Source of the DNA: Micromonospora craniellae
Lineage (GTDB): Bacteria; Actinomycetota; Actinomycetes; Mycobacteriales; Micromonosporaceae
Direction: 5' to 3'
DNA length: 64,000 nt
Assembly: GCF_014764405.1 (NCBI RefSeq)
Contig: NZ_CP061725.1
Coordinates: forward strand, 434,001 to 498,000
Shown here: positions 15,341-24,657 of the stretch, piece by piece
Layout of the letters: the number at the start of each line of letters is the position of its first letter
Numbering within the stretch: position 1 is the stretch's first letter
Made by a program: the position numbers and the translations under genes
The notes under the pieces: model-generated
What the model saw: only the letters and a program-made list of their open reading frames with translations
Told to the model about the DNA's origin: nothing
The model's database searches: none

Positions 15341-17398
15341 TCAGAACAGCGCGAGCGGATCGACCTGAAGGCGTACCGGGTCGGCGGCCTTACGGGCGGT
15401 ACGCACCCCCGCCGCCGCGTGCAACGCCTCGGCCAGAGCCGCCGCCCGCGTCCGGGGCACCCGGACCAGCATCCGTTCCCGCTCCCCGTCGGCCGGCACC
15501 GGGCCGAGCAGTTCCGCGCCGTCCGGCAACCGCGCCTGGGCCAACAGGTCGGCCACCGCGACCGGCAGCCCGGTCACGCTGGCCATCCGCACCGCGGGCG
15601 GAAACCCCAGCTCGCGACGCTCGGCCAACTCCCGGGCGGCGAACCAGCCCGGGTCCCAGCGCAGCAGCGCCTGCACCGGCGCCAGCGCGCCGTCGGCGAC
15701 CACCACCACCCGGCCACCCGCCGCCGCCGGCCGGGCCAGCGCCGCCGCCGCCGCCCAACGGCGCAGCGCCTCCTCCCCCGCCCGCAGGTCGGCCCGGGTC
15801 AGCATCGCCCAGGTGTCCAGCAGCAGCACCGCACCGTAGCCGCCCTCGGCGACCGGTTCGGCGCCCGGCGTGGCGATCACCAGCCCGGCCCCGCCGGGCA
15901 CGTCGGCCAGCACCTCCTCCCGCCCGGAGGTACGCACCGACACCCCGGGAAAGGCCCGGCCCAACTCCTCGGCGGTACGCCGGGCACCGGTGACCGAGGC
16001 CCTCAGCCGCCGTCCCCGGCACTGCGGGCAGGCGTACGCGGCGGCGACCCGGCCGCACCAGCGGCAGGCCGGCGGCCGTCCGGCGGAGGGCAACGCCAGC
16101 GGCCCGGCGCAGTGCGGACAGCGGGCCGGGGTCCGGCAGTCGTCGCAGGCGACCGAGGGCAGGTAGCCCCGGCGGGGCACCTGCACCAGCACCGGCAGCT
16201 CCGCCCGCAACGCCTCGCGGGCGGCGGTCCAGGCCAGGCTCGGCAGCCGCGCCGTCGCCGCACCCGGATCGCGGGCCAACTGCGGGTCGTCGCCGGTCGG
16301 TGCCACCGCCGGGGTACGCGCCCGCAGCACCGCCCGATCGGCGATCACCTCCCGGGCCCACCCGGTCTCCACCAGCAATTGCGCCTCGGCGGTACGCGCG
16401 TAGCCGCCCACCAGCGCCGCCGCGTCGTCGAGCTGGGCCCGGGTGAGCAGCACCTCGCGGGCGTGCGGGTACGGCGCCCGGGGTTCGGCGTGCAGGTCGT
16501 CACCGTCGTCCCAGATGGCCACCAGGCCGAGCCGGGCCACCGGGGCGAACATGGCCGCCCGGGTGCCGATCACCACCGGGGCGGCGGACCGGCGGGCGGC
16601 CAGGAAGGCCCGGTAGCGCCGGGCCGGCCCCAACGCGGCGGAGAGGCACACGTGCCGCCCGGCGCCCAGCGTGGCGGTGAGCGCGGCGGCGAGCCGGTCC
16701 AGGTCACGGCCGTCGGCGACCACCACGAGCGCGCCCCGGCCGGCGGCCACGGTGGCGGCGACGGCGGTGGCGTAGCGGGCCGCCCAGTCCTCCCCGGGCA
16801 ACGCCGACCAGACGGCCCGGGGTGCGCGCCCCTCGGCCAGGGCGCGCAGCAGCGCCGCACCGGCCGGGTAGTCCCGCCACCCGCCCGGATCAGGTGCCTG
16901 GCCAGCTGGGGGCGGCTCGGTGGCGGGTGGCGCGTCGGTGGCCGTTGGCGACTCGGCAGCCGGGGTGAGGACCTCCTTCTCCACGCGGGCGTGCCGGGGT
17001 GGCACGGCAAGGCGCAGCACGTCGGCGAGGCTGCCGGCGTACCGGTCGGCGACGGCCCGGGCCAGCCGCGCCACCTCGGGGGCCAGCACCGGCGCCGGGG
17101 AGACCACCTTGGTCAGGTACACCGGTTTCGGATGGTCGGAGCGGTCGACCCGCTCCAGCACCCAGCCGTCGACCAGTTGACCGGCGAAGCGGACCTTCAC
17201 CCGGGCTCCGGGGATCGCGTCGGCGGCGAGGTCTGACGGGACCAGGTAGTCGAAGGGGCGGTCCAGGTGCGGCAGCGGCACGTCGACGCAGACGCGAGCG
17301 ACCGGCGACCCGTCAGCGGGTCGCCGGTCGTCACTGCTGCCGCCGGTCAGGCTCCTGCGGCCGACTTGAGGTCGGCGGCCCGATCGGTGTTCTCCCAC
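15341..17398 (-). CDS. priA: Probable primosomal protein N', helicase-degenerate (PriA')
   Basis: The 685-residue product has the PriA layout: a 3'-end-binding domain ('VDVPLPHLDRPFDYLVPSDL'), a helicase-like core and a zinc region with four CxxC-type pairs ('CDDCRTPARCPHC', 'CRWCG', 'CPQCRG'). The ATPase motifs are gone. At the Walker A position there is 'ALPGEDWAARYA' with no GKT/S, and the DEEH box has become 'IWDDGDDLHAEP'. Loss of these motifs is common in actinobacterial PriA, so a role in restart without helicase activity is likely. The start is uncertain: the annotated GTG at 17398 overlaps metK by 52 bp, and no good ribosome binding site decides it. Confidence 0.88.
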   Translation of the reverse strand: MGEHRSGRRPQVGRRSLTGGSSDDRRPADGSPVARVCVDVPLPHLDRPFDYLVPSDLAADAIPGARVKVRFAGQLVDGWVLERVDRSDHPKPVYLTKVVSPAPVLAPEVARLARAVADRYAGSLADVLRLAVPPRHARVEKEVLTPAAESPTATDAPPATEPPPAGQAPDPGGWRDYPAGAALLRALAEGRAPRAVWSALPGEDWAARYATAVAATVAAGRGALVVVADGRDLDRLAAALTATLGAGRHVCLSAALGPARRYRAFLAARRSAAPVVIGTRAAMFAPVARLGLVAIWDDGDDLHAEPRAPYPHAREVLLTRAQLDDAAALVGGYARTAEAQLLVETGWAREVIADRAVLRARTPAVAPTGDDPQLARDPGAATARLPSLAWTAAREALRAELPVLVQVPRRGYLPSVACDDCRTPARCPHCAGPLALPSAGRPPACRWCGRVAAAYACPQCRGRRLRASVTGARRTAEELGRAFPGVSVRTSGREEVLADVPGGAGLVIATPGAEPVAEGGYGAVLLLDTWAMLTRADLRAGEEALRRWAAAAALARPAAAGGRVVVVADGALAPVQALLRWDPGWFAARELAERRELGFPPAVRMASVTGLPVAVADLLAQARLPDGAELLGPVPADGERERMLVRVPRTRAAALAEALHAAAGVRTARKAADPVRLQVDPLALF

Positions 17399-18540
17399 GT
17401 CAGGTCCGGCAACTCCCGACCGAAATGACCATACGCCGCGGTCTGCCCATAGATCGGACGCAACAGATGCAGATCCCGAATGATCGCCGCCGGACGCAGA
17501 TCGAACACCTCCGACACCGCCTTCTCAATCGACGCCACCGGCACCGTCTCCGTACCGAACGTCTCCACGAACAAACTCACCGGATGCGCCTTACCGATCG
17601 CATACGCCACCTGCACCTCACACCGCTCCGCCAACCCCGCCGCCACCACATTCTTCGCCACCCACCGCATCGCGTACGCCGCCGACCGATCCACCTTCGA
17701 CGGATCCTTCCCCGAAAACGCCCCACCACCATGCCGCGCATACCCGCCATACGTGTCCACGATGATCTTCCGACCCGTCAAACCGGCATCCCCCATCGGA
17801 CCACCGATCTCAAACCGCCCCGTCGGATTCACCAACAACCGATAACCCTCAGTATCCAACCCCAAACCCTCCAACTCCGGCCCGATCACATGCTCCCGCA
17901 CATCCGGAGTCAACAACGACTCCAACGAGATGTCCGCCGCATGCTGCGACGACACCACCACCGTGTGCAACCGAACCGGACGCAAACCCTCATACTCGAT
18001 CGTCACCTGCGTCTTACCATCCGGACGCAGATACGGCACCGAACCAACCTTCCGCACCGCCGACAACCGACGCGCCAACCGATGCGCCAACGCGATCGGC
18101 AACGGCATCAACTCCGGCGTCTCCGCACACGCAAAACCAAACATCATCCCCTGATCACCGGCACCCTGCGCATCCAACGCCGACTCCGACGAACCCGTCC
18201 GCAACTCGAAGGCATTATCCACACCCTGCGCAATATCCGGCGACTGCGCCCCAATCGACACACTCACCCCACACGACGCCCCATCAAACCCCTTCTTCGA
18301 CGAGTCGTACCCGATCCCCAGGATCGTCTCCCGCACGATCGACGGGATGTCGGCGTACGCCTTCGTCGTCACCTCACCCGCCACATGCACCTGACCGGTG
18401 GTGATCAACGTCTCCACCGCCACCCGACTATGCGGATCCTGAGCGAGCAGGGCATCGAGAATACCGTCACTGATCTGATCAGCGATCTTGTCCGGGTGGC
18501 CTTCCGTGACCGATTCGGACGTGAAGAGGCGGCGTGACAC
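17347..18540 (-). CDS. metK: S-adenosylmethionine synthetase
   Basis: This enzyme makes S-adenosylmethionine from methionine and ATP. The 397 residues contain the family signatures: 'TSESVTEGHPDKIADQISD' at the N-terminus, 'GAGDQGMMFGFA' and 'GGGAFSGKDPSKVDRSAAY'. The start is a GTG with AGGAG five bases upstream. The base composition is odd. From about 18,440 down to 17,400 the codons end mostly in G or T (TTG for Leu, CAT, GAT, TAT, GGT), while the flanking genes and the last 15 codons use C-ending codons. The protein itself looks normal. Neighbours on the same strand are coaBC upstream and priA downstream. Confidence 0.97.
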   Translation of the reverse strand: MSRRLFTSESVTEGHPDKIADQISDGILDALLAQDPHSRVAVETLITTGQVHVAGEVTTKAYADIPSIVRETILGIGYDSSKKGFDGASCGVSVSIGAQSPDIAQGVDNAFELRTGSSESALDAQGAGDQGMMFGFACAETPELMPLPIALAHRLARRLSAVRKVGSVPYLRPDGKTQVTIEYEGLRPVRLHTVVVSSQHAADISLESLLTPDVREHVIGPELEGLGLDTEGYRLLVNPTGRFEIGGPMGDAGLTGRKIIVDTYGGYARHGGGAFSGKDPSKVDRSAAYAMRWVAKNVVAAGLAERCEVQVAYAIGKAHPVSLFVETFGTETVPVASIEKAVSEVFDLRPAAIIRDLHLLRPIYGQTAAYGHFGRELPDLTWENTDRAADLKSAAGA

Positions 18541-18627
18541 GGCACTCCTAAGTCTTGGACGTCGTTCCGCAGCAGTCTAGTCACTCACCGCCGAGCGCCG
18601 GTCGACGGTCAGCATGTGGATCGGTTG

Positions 18628-19839
18628 TCAGGAGGAACCGTCGGCGAGCCGGGCGACCACCAGGTCCCACACCCTGTCGGCGAGATCCTCCTTGGACTGT
18701 TCGGGCATCCGGATGACCGAACCGTCCACGCCGATGACGGTCGCCGCGTTGGTCTCGGCGCCGAAGACCTTGTCCGGTCCGACCTCGTTGATGACGATGA
18801 GATCGGCCCGCTTGCGGGCGAGCTTGGCCCGCCCGTTGGCCTCGGCGTCGCCGGTCTCGGCGGCGAACACCACCAGCAGCTGCTCCGGTCGGCGGCCTCG
18901 ACCCAGCTCGGCGGCGATGTCCGGGTTGGTCACGAGCGCGATGCTGGGTGCGCTGCCGTCGTCCGACTTCTTGATTTTGCCAGGCGCGTACGTCGCCGGA
19001 CGGAAATCGGCCGGAGCCGCCGCCATCACCACCACGTCGGCGTCGACGGCCGCCGCGAGCGTCGCATCGCGCAGTTCGGCGGTGGTGCCGACACGGACGA
19101 CGTCCGCTCCGGCCGGATCGGGCAGTTCCACGTTCGCCGAGATCAGCGTGACCCGGGCGCCCCGGGCGACTGCGGAACGGGCGAAGGCGTAGCCCTGCTT
19201 GCCCGAGGAGCGGTTGCCGAGGAAGCGCACCGGGTCCAGTGGTTCGCGGGTGCCGCCGGCGGTGACGAGGACGTGTCGGCCGGCCAGGTCGGCGGGGGCG
19301 TCGGCGCCTCGGCGGAGCGCGCGGCGGGCGACCGCGAAGATCTCCGCCGGATCGGGCAGCCGCCCCTTGCCGGTGTCCGCGCCGGTGAGCCGCCCCACCG
19401 CCGGTTCGATGACGCGTACGCCCCGCGCCCGCAGGGTCGCCACGTTGGCGACGGTGGCGGGGTGCTCCCACATCTCGGTGTGCATGGCCGGTGCCAGCAC
19501 CACCGGACAGCGGGCGGTGAGCAGGGTGTTGGTGAGCAGGTCGTCGGCGAGGCCGTGTGCGGCCTTGGCCAACAGGTCGGCGGTGGCCGGCGCGACCACC
19601 ACCAGGTCGGCCTGCTGGCCGAGACGGACGTGCGGCACCTCGTGCACGTCGGACCAGACGTCCTCGGCGACCGGCTGACCGGAGAGCGCCGCCCAGGTCG
19701 GCGCGCCGACGAACCGCAGCGCGGCAGCGGTCGGCACGACCCGGACCTGGTGGCCCGACTCGGTGAACAGGCGCAGTATCTCGCACGCCTTGTAGGCGGC
19801 GATGCCGCCACCGACACCGAGGATGATCCGGGCGCTCAT
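18628..19839 (-). CDS. coaBC: Phosphopantothenoylcysteine decarboxylase / synthetase
   Basis: The bifunctional enzyme joins cysteine to phosphopantothenate (CoaB) and decarboxylates the product (CoaC) on the way to coenzyme A. The N-terminal flavoprotein half starts 'ILGVGGGIAAYKACEI' and carries 'VVAPATADLLAKAAHGLADD' and the substrate-clamp segment 'LAPAMHTEMWEHPAT'. The C-terminal half begins 'HVLVTAGGTREPLDPVRFL' with 'NRSSGKQGYAFA' and 'KIKK'. The 403-residue length is usual. It lies 13 bp after rpoZ. Confidence 0.96.
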   Translation of the reverse strand: MSARIILGVGGGIAAYKACEILRLFTESGHQVRVVPTAAALRFVGAPTWAALSGQPVAEDVWSDVHEVPHVRLGQQADLVVVAPATADLLAKAAHGLADDLLTNTLLTARCPVVLAPAMHTEMWEHPATVANVATLRARGVRVIEPAVGRLTGADTGKGRLPDPAEIFAVARRALRRGADAPADLAGRHVLVTAGGTREPLDPVRFLGNRSSGKQGYAFARSAVARGARVTLISANVELPDPAGADVVRVGTTAELRDATLAAAVDADVVVMAAAPADFRPATYAPGKIKKSDDGSAPSIALVTNPDIAAELGRGRRPEQLLVVFAAETGDAEANGRAKLARKRADLIVINEVGPDKVFGAETNAATVIGVDGSVIRMPEQSKEDLADRVWDLVVARLADGSS

Positions 19840-19852
19840 CGACGCGCGGATC

Positions 19853-20116
19853 TTACGGCTGGTCGGTCGGCTCAGCGGTGAGCAGGCCGGCGTTGATCTC
19901 GCGCATCGCGATCGAGAGCGGCTTCTCCTGCGGGGTCGTCTCGACCAGCGGGCCGACGTACTCCAGCAGGCCCTCGCCGAGCTGGCTGTAGTAGGCGTTG
20001 ACCTGACGCGCCCGCTTGGCCGCGAAGATGACCAACGCGTACTTCGACGTCGTCTTCTCCAGGAGCTCGTCGATCGGCGGGTTGGTGATGCCTTCGGGGT
20101 TGGCGATGGATCCCAC
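19853..20116 (-). CDS. rpoZ: RNA polymerase omega subunit
   Basis: This small protein helps assemble beta' into RNA polymerase. The 87 residues include the conserved core 'NPPIDELLEKTTSKYALVIF' then 'AAKRARQVNAYY' and 'KPLSIAMREINAG', all typical of actinobacterial omega. It sits between gmk and coaBC as in most actinobacteria. Confidence 0.96.
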   Translation of the reverse strand: MGSIANPEGITNPPIDELLEKTTSKYALVIFAAKRARQVNAYYSQLGEGLLEYVGPLVETTPQEKPLSIAMREINAGLLTAEPTDQP

Positions 20117-20168
20117 GGATTAACCTCTGCGTCTTTCGCACGGACCGCGTGGCACGCGGTGCCGGCGC

Positions 20169-20702
20169 TCAGCCGCGCGAACGCGGCCGGGCCGGAGCCA
20201 GGAATGAGGAACCGATCAACCCTACCAGCTCGTTCACCACGCGCTCGGTGCGGTCATGCGACACGCTCCGGTCGAAAGCCGACACGGTGGCCGGCCCCGG
20301 ACGCCGGCCGGGCGGATGGAGTAGGACGAGCCGCGCCTCGGGCACCATCTCACGGACCAGCAGCGCTCCGTCGAGGTCGAGCGGGAGCAGGACCGGCGCT
20401 CCGGCGGCGAGCCGGTCACGCACCGGAGCCAACTCCGTGCCGCGACGGTACGCCCCGAACCGGCTCCATTCCAGCAGCTCACCCCGGGCCACCCGGCGGT
20501 CGAACTCCAGCGGGGCGAGGAAGTGCCGGTGGACGCCCTCCACCTCGCCCTCCCGGCGGGGCCGGGTGGTGACCGCGAGCGGCGTCCATACCGACGGAGA
20601 ACGCGCCCGGACCAGCTCGACGACACTCTCCCTACCGGCGCCGGATGGGCCGGCCAGGACAGTGAGCCGAGCCGCCGGGCGCGCCTCGTCATCCAAGCTC
20701 AC
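20169..20702 (-). CDS. gmk: Guanylate kinase-like protein with altered P-loop
   Basis: Its position between mihF and rpoZ and the overall pattern mark it as guanylate kinase (GMP + ATP to GDP + ADP). The sequence departs from the family. The P-loop reads 'AGPSGAGRESVVEL', so the usual G-K-G/S-T lysine is Arg. The GMP-binding segment 'VTTRPRREGEVEGVHRHFL' keeps two Arg but has His where Tyr is normal. The usual 'GNYYGTP' is 'GAYRRGTE', and 'LEIDVQGA' is 'LPLDLDGA'. The length, 177 residues, is about 25 shorter than usual because the C-terminal lid helix region is trimmed. Activity may be reduced or altered. Confidence 0.8.
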   Translation of the reverse strand: MSLDDEARPAARLTVLAGPSGAGRESVVELVRARSPSVWTPLAVTTRPRREGEVEGVHRHFLAPLEFDRRVARGELLEWSRFGAYRRGTELAPVRDRLAAGAPVLLPLDLDGALLVREMVPEARLVLLHPPGRRPGPATVSAFDRSVSHDRTERVVNELVGLIGSSFLAPARPRSRG

Positions 20703-20727
20703 TGCTTGTTTCTACACGCAGCCGTGC

Positions 20728-21045
20728 TCAGTTGGCGGCGAACTCCCCAAGCAGGGCCTTGCGCTGCTGTTCGCCGAGGCCACGCAGGCGACGGCTGTCG
20801 GCGATCTTGAGCTTCTCCATGATCTGGGTGGCTCGGATCTTGCCGATGCCCGGCATCGCCTGCAGCACGGCCGACACCTTCAGCTTGCCGACGACATCGT
20901 CGGACTCGGCCCGCGCAAGGACGGCTCCGAGGGTGGTCTTGCCCTGCTTGAGCTGCTCCTTCAGCTCGGCACGGGCTTTGCGGATCTCCGCAGCCTTTTC
21001 CAGGGCGGCTGCGCGCTGCTCAGGGGTCAGTGACGGGAGCGGCAC
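20728..21045 (-). CDS. mihF: Integration host factor, actinobacterial type
   Basis: This is a small nucleoid protein specific to actinobacteria, unrelated to proteobacterial IHF. The 105 residues include the helix-two-turn-helix region 'VSAVLQAMPGIGKIRATQIM', 'KLKIADSRRLRGLGEQQR' and a charged N-terminal helix. The length matches the family. It is the first gene of mihF-gmk-rpoZ-coaBC-metK-priA. The promoter should lie in 21046-21216, where I see no gene. Confidence 0.95.
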   Translation of the reverse strand: MPLPSLTPEQRAAALEKAAEIRKARAELKEQLKQGKTTLGAVLARAESDDVVGKLKVSAVLQAMPGIGKIRATQIMEKLKIADSRRLRGLGEQQRKALLGEFAAN

Positions 21046-21216
21046 CAGTTCTCCTCAGGTCCCTATCGCGACGGGCGGGACGCACCGCCGCATCTGTGAA
21101 ACGTGGTGTCGCTGTGAACCAAGGGGTTCCCAGCGCGGGGAAAACTAGCGGTCAACGGAGCTTTCGGCAACGTGGGCGCGCAATGATCACCGCAAAGTGA
21201 CCGAGCCGTCAATCAG

Positions 21217-22053
21217 TCACGACATCGTCAGGGCCGCCCGGCAGTCCGCCACGGCACGCTCCGCCGCGGCACGCAGCGCCTCCGGGCGTGGGCCCGCTCC
21301 CAACACCTCCCGGGAGTACGAGGGCAGCACGGAGGTAAGGGCCGGACCGAAGACGACCCGTAGATCGTCGGCCGTGGCACCCTGCGCGCCGAGCCCGGGC
21401 GCGAGCAGCGGACCGTTCACCGCGGAGAGGTCGCAGCCGGTCTCGCCGACCGTCGCACCGACCACCAGGCCGATGCTCCCGAGCGGTGCCGCACCCGCAT
21501 TGAGCTGGGAAATCTCGTCGATCACGGTCTGCGCGACGGTGCGCCCGTCGGCACCTCGCGCCCGCTGGACCGAAGCGCCCTCAGGGTTGGAGGTGAGCGC
21601 CAGGACGAAGACTCCGCCGCCGTGCTCGGCGGCCAGCTCGAACATCGGGCCGAGCGAGCCGACGCCGAGGAAGGGGCTCGCGGTCACCGCATCGACATAC
21701 ACGGGACTGGATGGGTCCAGGTACGCCGAGGCGTACGCGCGGACGGTCGAACCGATGTCGCCGCGCTTGACGTCCAGCAGAACGAGCGATCCAGAATCTC
21801 GCAACTGTCGGATAGTTGACTCAAGTGCCGCCACCCCTCGAGACCCGAATCGCTCGAAGAAGGCCGACTGGGGCTTGACCACCGCAACCCGGTCACCGAG
21901 GGCGTCCACCACCGTGCTCGCGAATCGCCGCAGCCCGTCGATGTCGTCGTTCAGCCCCCACCGGGCCAGCAGTTCCGGATGCGGATCGATCCCGACACAG
22001 AGCGGACCCCGCTCGTCGACCGCCCGGTGCAACCGCGCGCCGAAGCTCTCCAT
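21217..22053 (-). CDS. pyrF: Orotidine 5'-phosphate decarboxylase, type 2
   Basis: This is the last step of UMP synthesis. The 278 residues match the longer, mycobacterial-type enzyme: 'FGARLHRAVDERGPLCVGID', 'VAVVKPQSAFFERFG', the catalytic 'LLDVKRGDIGSTV' (Lys and Asp), and 'APGLGAQGA'. It lies on the same strand as pyrD and carB but bioA stands between. The short 22054-22128 gap holds no clear signal. Confidence 0.96.
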   Translation of the reverse strand: MESFGARLHRAVDERGPLCVGIDPHPELLARWGLNDDIDGLRRFASTVVDALGDRVAVVKPQSAFFERFGSRGVAALESTIRQLRDSGSLVLLDVKRGDIGSTVRAYASAYLDPSSPVYVDAVTASPFLGVGSLGPMFELAAEHGGGVFVLALTSNPEGASVQRARGADGRTVAQTVIDEISQLNAGAAPLGSIGLVVGATVGETGCDLSAVNGPLLAPGLGAQGATADDLRVVFGPALTSVLPSYSREVLGAGPRPEALRAAAERAVADCRAALTMS

Positions 22054-22128
22054 CAGCCAGCTTTCCTCTCGTCCTCAACCTGTCGCGCCCGTCTACTCAA
22101 CCTGTGCCACTGGCGGGCACCCACCTAC

Positions 22129-23403
22129 TCAGCCCGCCCTGATAGCAGCCGCCACACCGGCCGTGACCAGTGCCAGATCGGCGTCCGAGGTGACGTACGG
22201 CGGCATCGTGTAGACCAGGTCCCGGAACGGCCGCAGCCACACCCCCTGCGCCACCGCAGCGGCCGTGGCGGCGGCGATGTCCACCTCGTGGTCGAGCTGC
22301 ACCACACCGATCCCGCCGAGCACCCGCACGTCCGCCACACCCGGCGCGCCGCGCAGCGGCTCCAGGCCGGCGCGCAGCCCCCGCTGGAGCCTCGCCACCT
22401 CACCGGCCCAGTCCCCGGCCCGCAGCAGCCCCAGGGAGGCGTTGGCGACCGCGCAGGCGAGCGGATTGCCCATGAACGTCGGGCCGTGCGCCAGGACGCC
22501 ACCGGTCCGGATGCCCCGCGCCACCTCCGGCGTGCACAGCGCGGCGGCCAGCGTCAGGTAGCCGCCGGTGAGCGCCTTGCCGACGCACATCACGTCCGGA
22601 CTGACCTCGGCGTGCTCGGCCGCGAACATCGTCCCGGTCCGGCCGAATCCGGTGGCGATCTCGTCGAAGATCAGCAGCACCCCGTGCGCCCGGGTCACCT
22701 CGCGCAACACCCGCAGATAGTGCGGGTGGTGGAAACGCATCCCGCCGGCCCCCTGGACCACCGGCTCCACGATCACCGCCGCCAGTTCGTGGGCGTGCCG
22801 CTCGACCGCCTCCACCAACGCCGCCTCGTACGCCGGGTCGGGCTCGGACGCGAAGCCACCGGGCGGCACCGGAGCGAACACCTGCCGGGGCAGCACGTCG
22901 CCCCAGAGGTGGTGCATGCCGCCCTCGGGGTCACAGACGCTCATCGGGTGGAACGTGTCGCCGTGGTACCCGCCCCGCCAGGTGCCCAGCCGGCGGCGCT
23001 CCGACCGTCCGGTGGCCCGCTGGTACTGCAGGCACATCTTCACCGCGACCTCGACGCTGACCGAGCCGGAGTCGGCCAGGAACACGTGCGCCAACCCCTC
23101 CGGCGCCACCTCGACCAGGCGCCGGGCCAACTGCACGGCAGGCTCGTGGGTCAGCCCGCCGAACATCACGTGGCTCATCCGGCCGAGCTGGTCGGCCACC
23201 GCCGCGTCCAGCACCGGATGCCGGTAACCGTGGATCGCCGACCACCAGGACGACATCCCGTCGACCAGGCTTCGGCCGTCGGCCAGCCGCAGCCGTACGC
23301 CCTCGGCCTCCGCCACGACGTATGGCGGCACCGCCGGCGGCAGTGTCGCGTACGGGTGCCAGACGTGCGCCGCGTCGGCGGCGATGATCTCCTCCGGCGT
23401 CAT
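22129..23403 (-). CDS. bioA: 7,8-diaminopelargonate aminotransferase
   Basis: This PLP enzyme moves an amino group from S-adenosylmethionine to KAPA in biotin synthesis. The 424 residues show the class III transaminase pattern with BioA-specific features: 'HVWHPYATLP', 'GMSSWWSAIHGYRHPVLDAA', 'TWRGGYHGDTFHPMSV', 'LLIFDEIATGFGRTGTMFA' and the PLP lysine in 'CVGKALTGGY'. The start ATG at 23401-23403 is preferred over a long upstream extension that lacks homology. No other bio gene is in the window. It sits inside the pyrimidine cluster, between pyrD and pyrF. Confidence 0.93.
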   Translation of the reverse strand: MTPEEIIAADAAHVWHPYATLPPAVPPYVVAEAEGVRLRLADGRSLVDGMSSWWSAIHGYRHPVLDAAVADQLGRMSHVMFGGLTHEPAVQLARRLVEVAPEGLAHVFLADSGSVSVEVAVKMCLQYQRATGRSERRRLGTWRGGYHGDTFHPMSVCDPEGGMHHLWGDVLPRQVFAPVPPGGFASEPDPAYEAALVEAVERHAHELAAVIVEPVVQGAGGMRFHHPHYLRVLREVTRAHGVLLIFDEIATGFGRTGTMFAAEHAEVSPDVMCVGKALTGGYLTLAAALCTPEVARGIRTGGVLAHGPTFMGNPLACAVANASLGLLRAGDWAGEVARLQRGLRAGLEPLRGAPGVADVRVLGGIGVVQLDHEVDIAAATAAAVAQGVWLRPFRDLVYTMPPYVTSDADLALVTAGVAAAIRAG

Positions 23404-23620
23404 CCGCCCTCCCTCTCCCCACCGCCCGCCCCGCTTCCGGGTGGCGCGCACGCGCAGCCCTCGTGCCCGCGCACGAACGCACCTCGGGCCATGGAGGCAC
23501 CACGAGGTCCTGGGGAGAACGAGGGTACGGCGGCGGGTCGGCGTGGGCGGGCGGTGGCGCCCGCTGTTCGTGGCCGTCCGCTCCGGCGGGCGCGGGGCCG
23601 GCGCCGCCGCCTCGTCCGGT

Positions 23621-24657
23621 TCACGACCCGGTCGTGACCGGAGCCGGGGCGGCCGACGCCGCGCGGGCGACCGCACGGGGCAGGGCCGGGCCCCGGTAGA
23701 TGAAACCGGTGTAGAGCTGCACCAGGCTGGCGCCCGCGTCGAACATCCGGGCGGCGTCGTCGGGGTCGACGATGCCGCCCACCCCGATGATCGGCAGTCG
23801 GCCCCCGGTCTCGGCGTGCACGAAGGACACCACCTGCCGGGCCCGGTCGGCCAGCGGGCGGCCGGAAAGTCCCCCGGCCTCGCCGGATCGGGCCTGGTCG
23901 GCCGGAGCGAGCCCGGTACGGCCCAGGGTGGTGTTCGTCGCGATCACCCCGGCCGCGCCCCGATCCAGACAGACCTCCAGCAACTCGGCGATGGCCGCGT
24001 CGGTCAGGTCCGGGGCGATCTTCACCAGCACCGGCTTCTCCCCGACCAGCGCGGCCAGCAGCGCGTCCAGGTGGGCGCGGTCCTGCAACGCGCGCAACCC
24101 CGGGGTGTTCGGCGAGGAGACGTTGACCGCGAAGTAGTCGCCGTGCCCGCGCAGCGCGCGGTACGACGCCTGGTAGTCCTCCACCGCCTCGGAGAGCGGC
24201 GTCACCTTCGACTTGCCCAGCGAGATGCCCAACGGTACGCCGAGCGGACGGGCCAACGCCGCGAGCCGGGCGGCCAACGCCTCGGCCCCGGCGTTGTTGA
24301 AGCCCATCCGGTTGATCACGGCTTCGCTGTCCGGTAGCCGGAACAGCCTCGGCCGGGGGTTGCCCGGCTGCGGGTACGCGGTGACCGTGCCGACCTCGAC
24401 GAAGCCGAAGCCGAGCGCCGGCCACGCCGGCAGGGCGACGCCGTCCTTGTCCATCCCGGCGGCCAGGCCGACCGGGTTGGGGAACCGCACCCCGAAGACC
24501 GTGCGGGGTGCGGCCACCGCGTACCGGGCCCGCAGGGCCGCCAACGCGACCGGCCGCCCGGCGAGGGTTGCCAGCCGACGCAGCGTCCACTCGTGCGCCG
24601 CCTCGGCGTCCCCGCCACCGATGCGGAACAGTCCACGCCGCAGCGTCCGCTCGAAGA

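Noticed and set aside
16999..18537. 512-residue plus-strand open frame opposite metK
   Set aside because: It is the antisense of metK, kept open because the metK segment uses G/T-ending codons. The product is Arg/His/Pro-rich with no domain and no plausible ribosome binding site.
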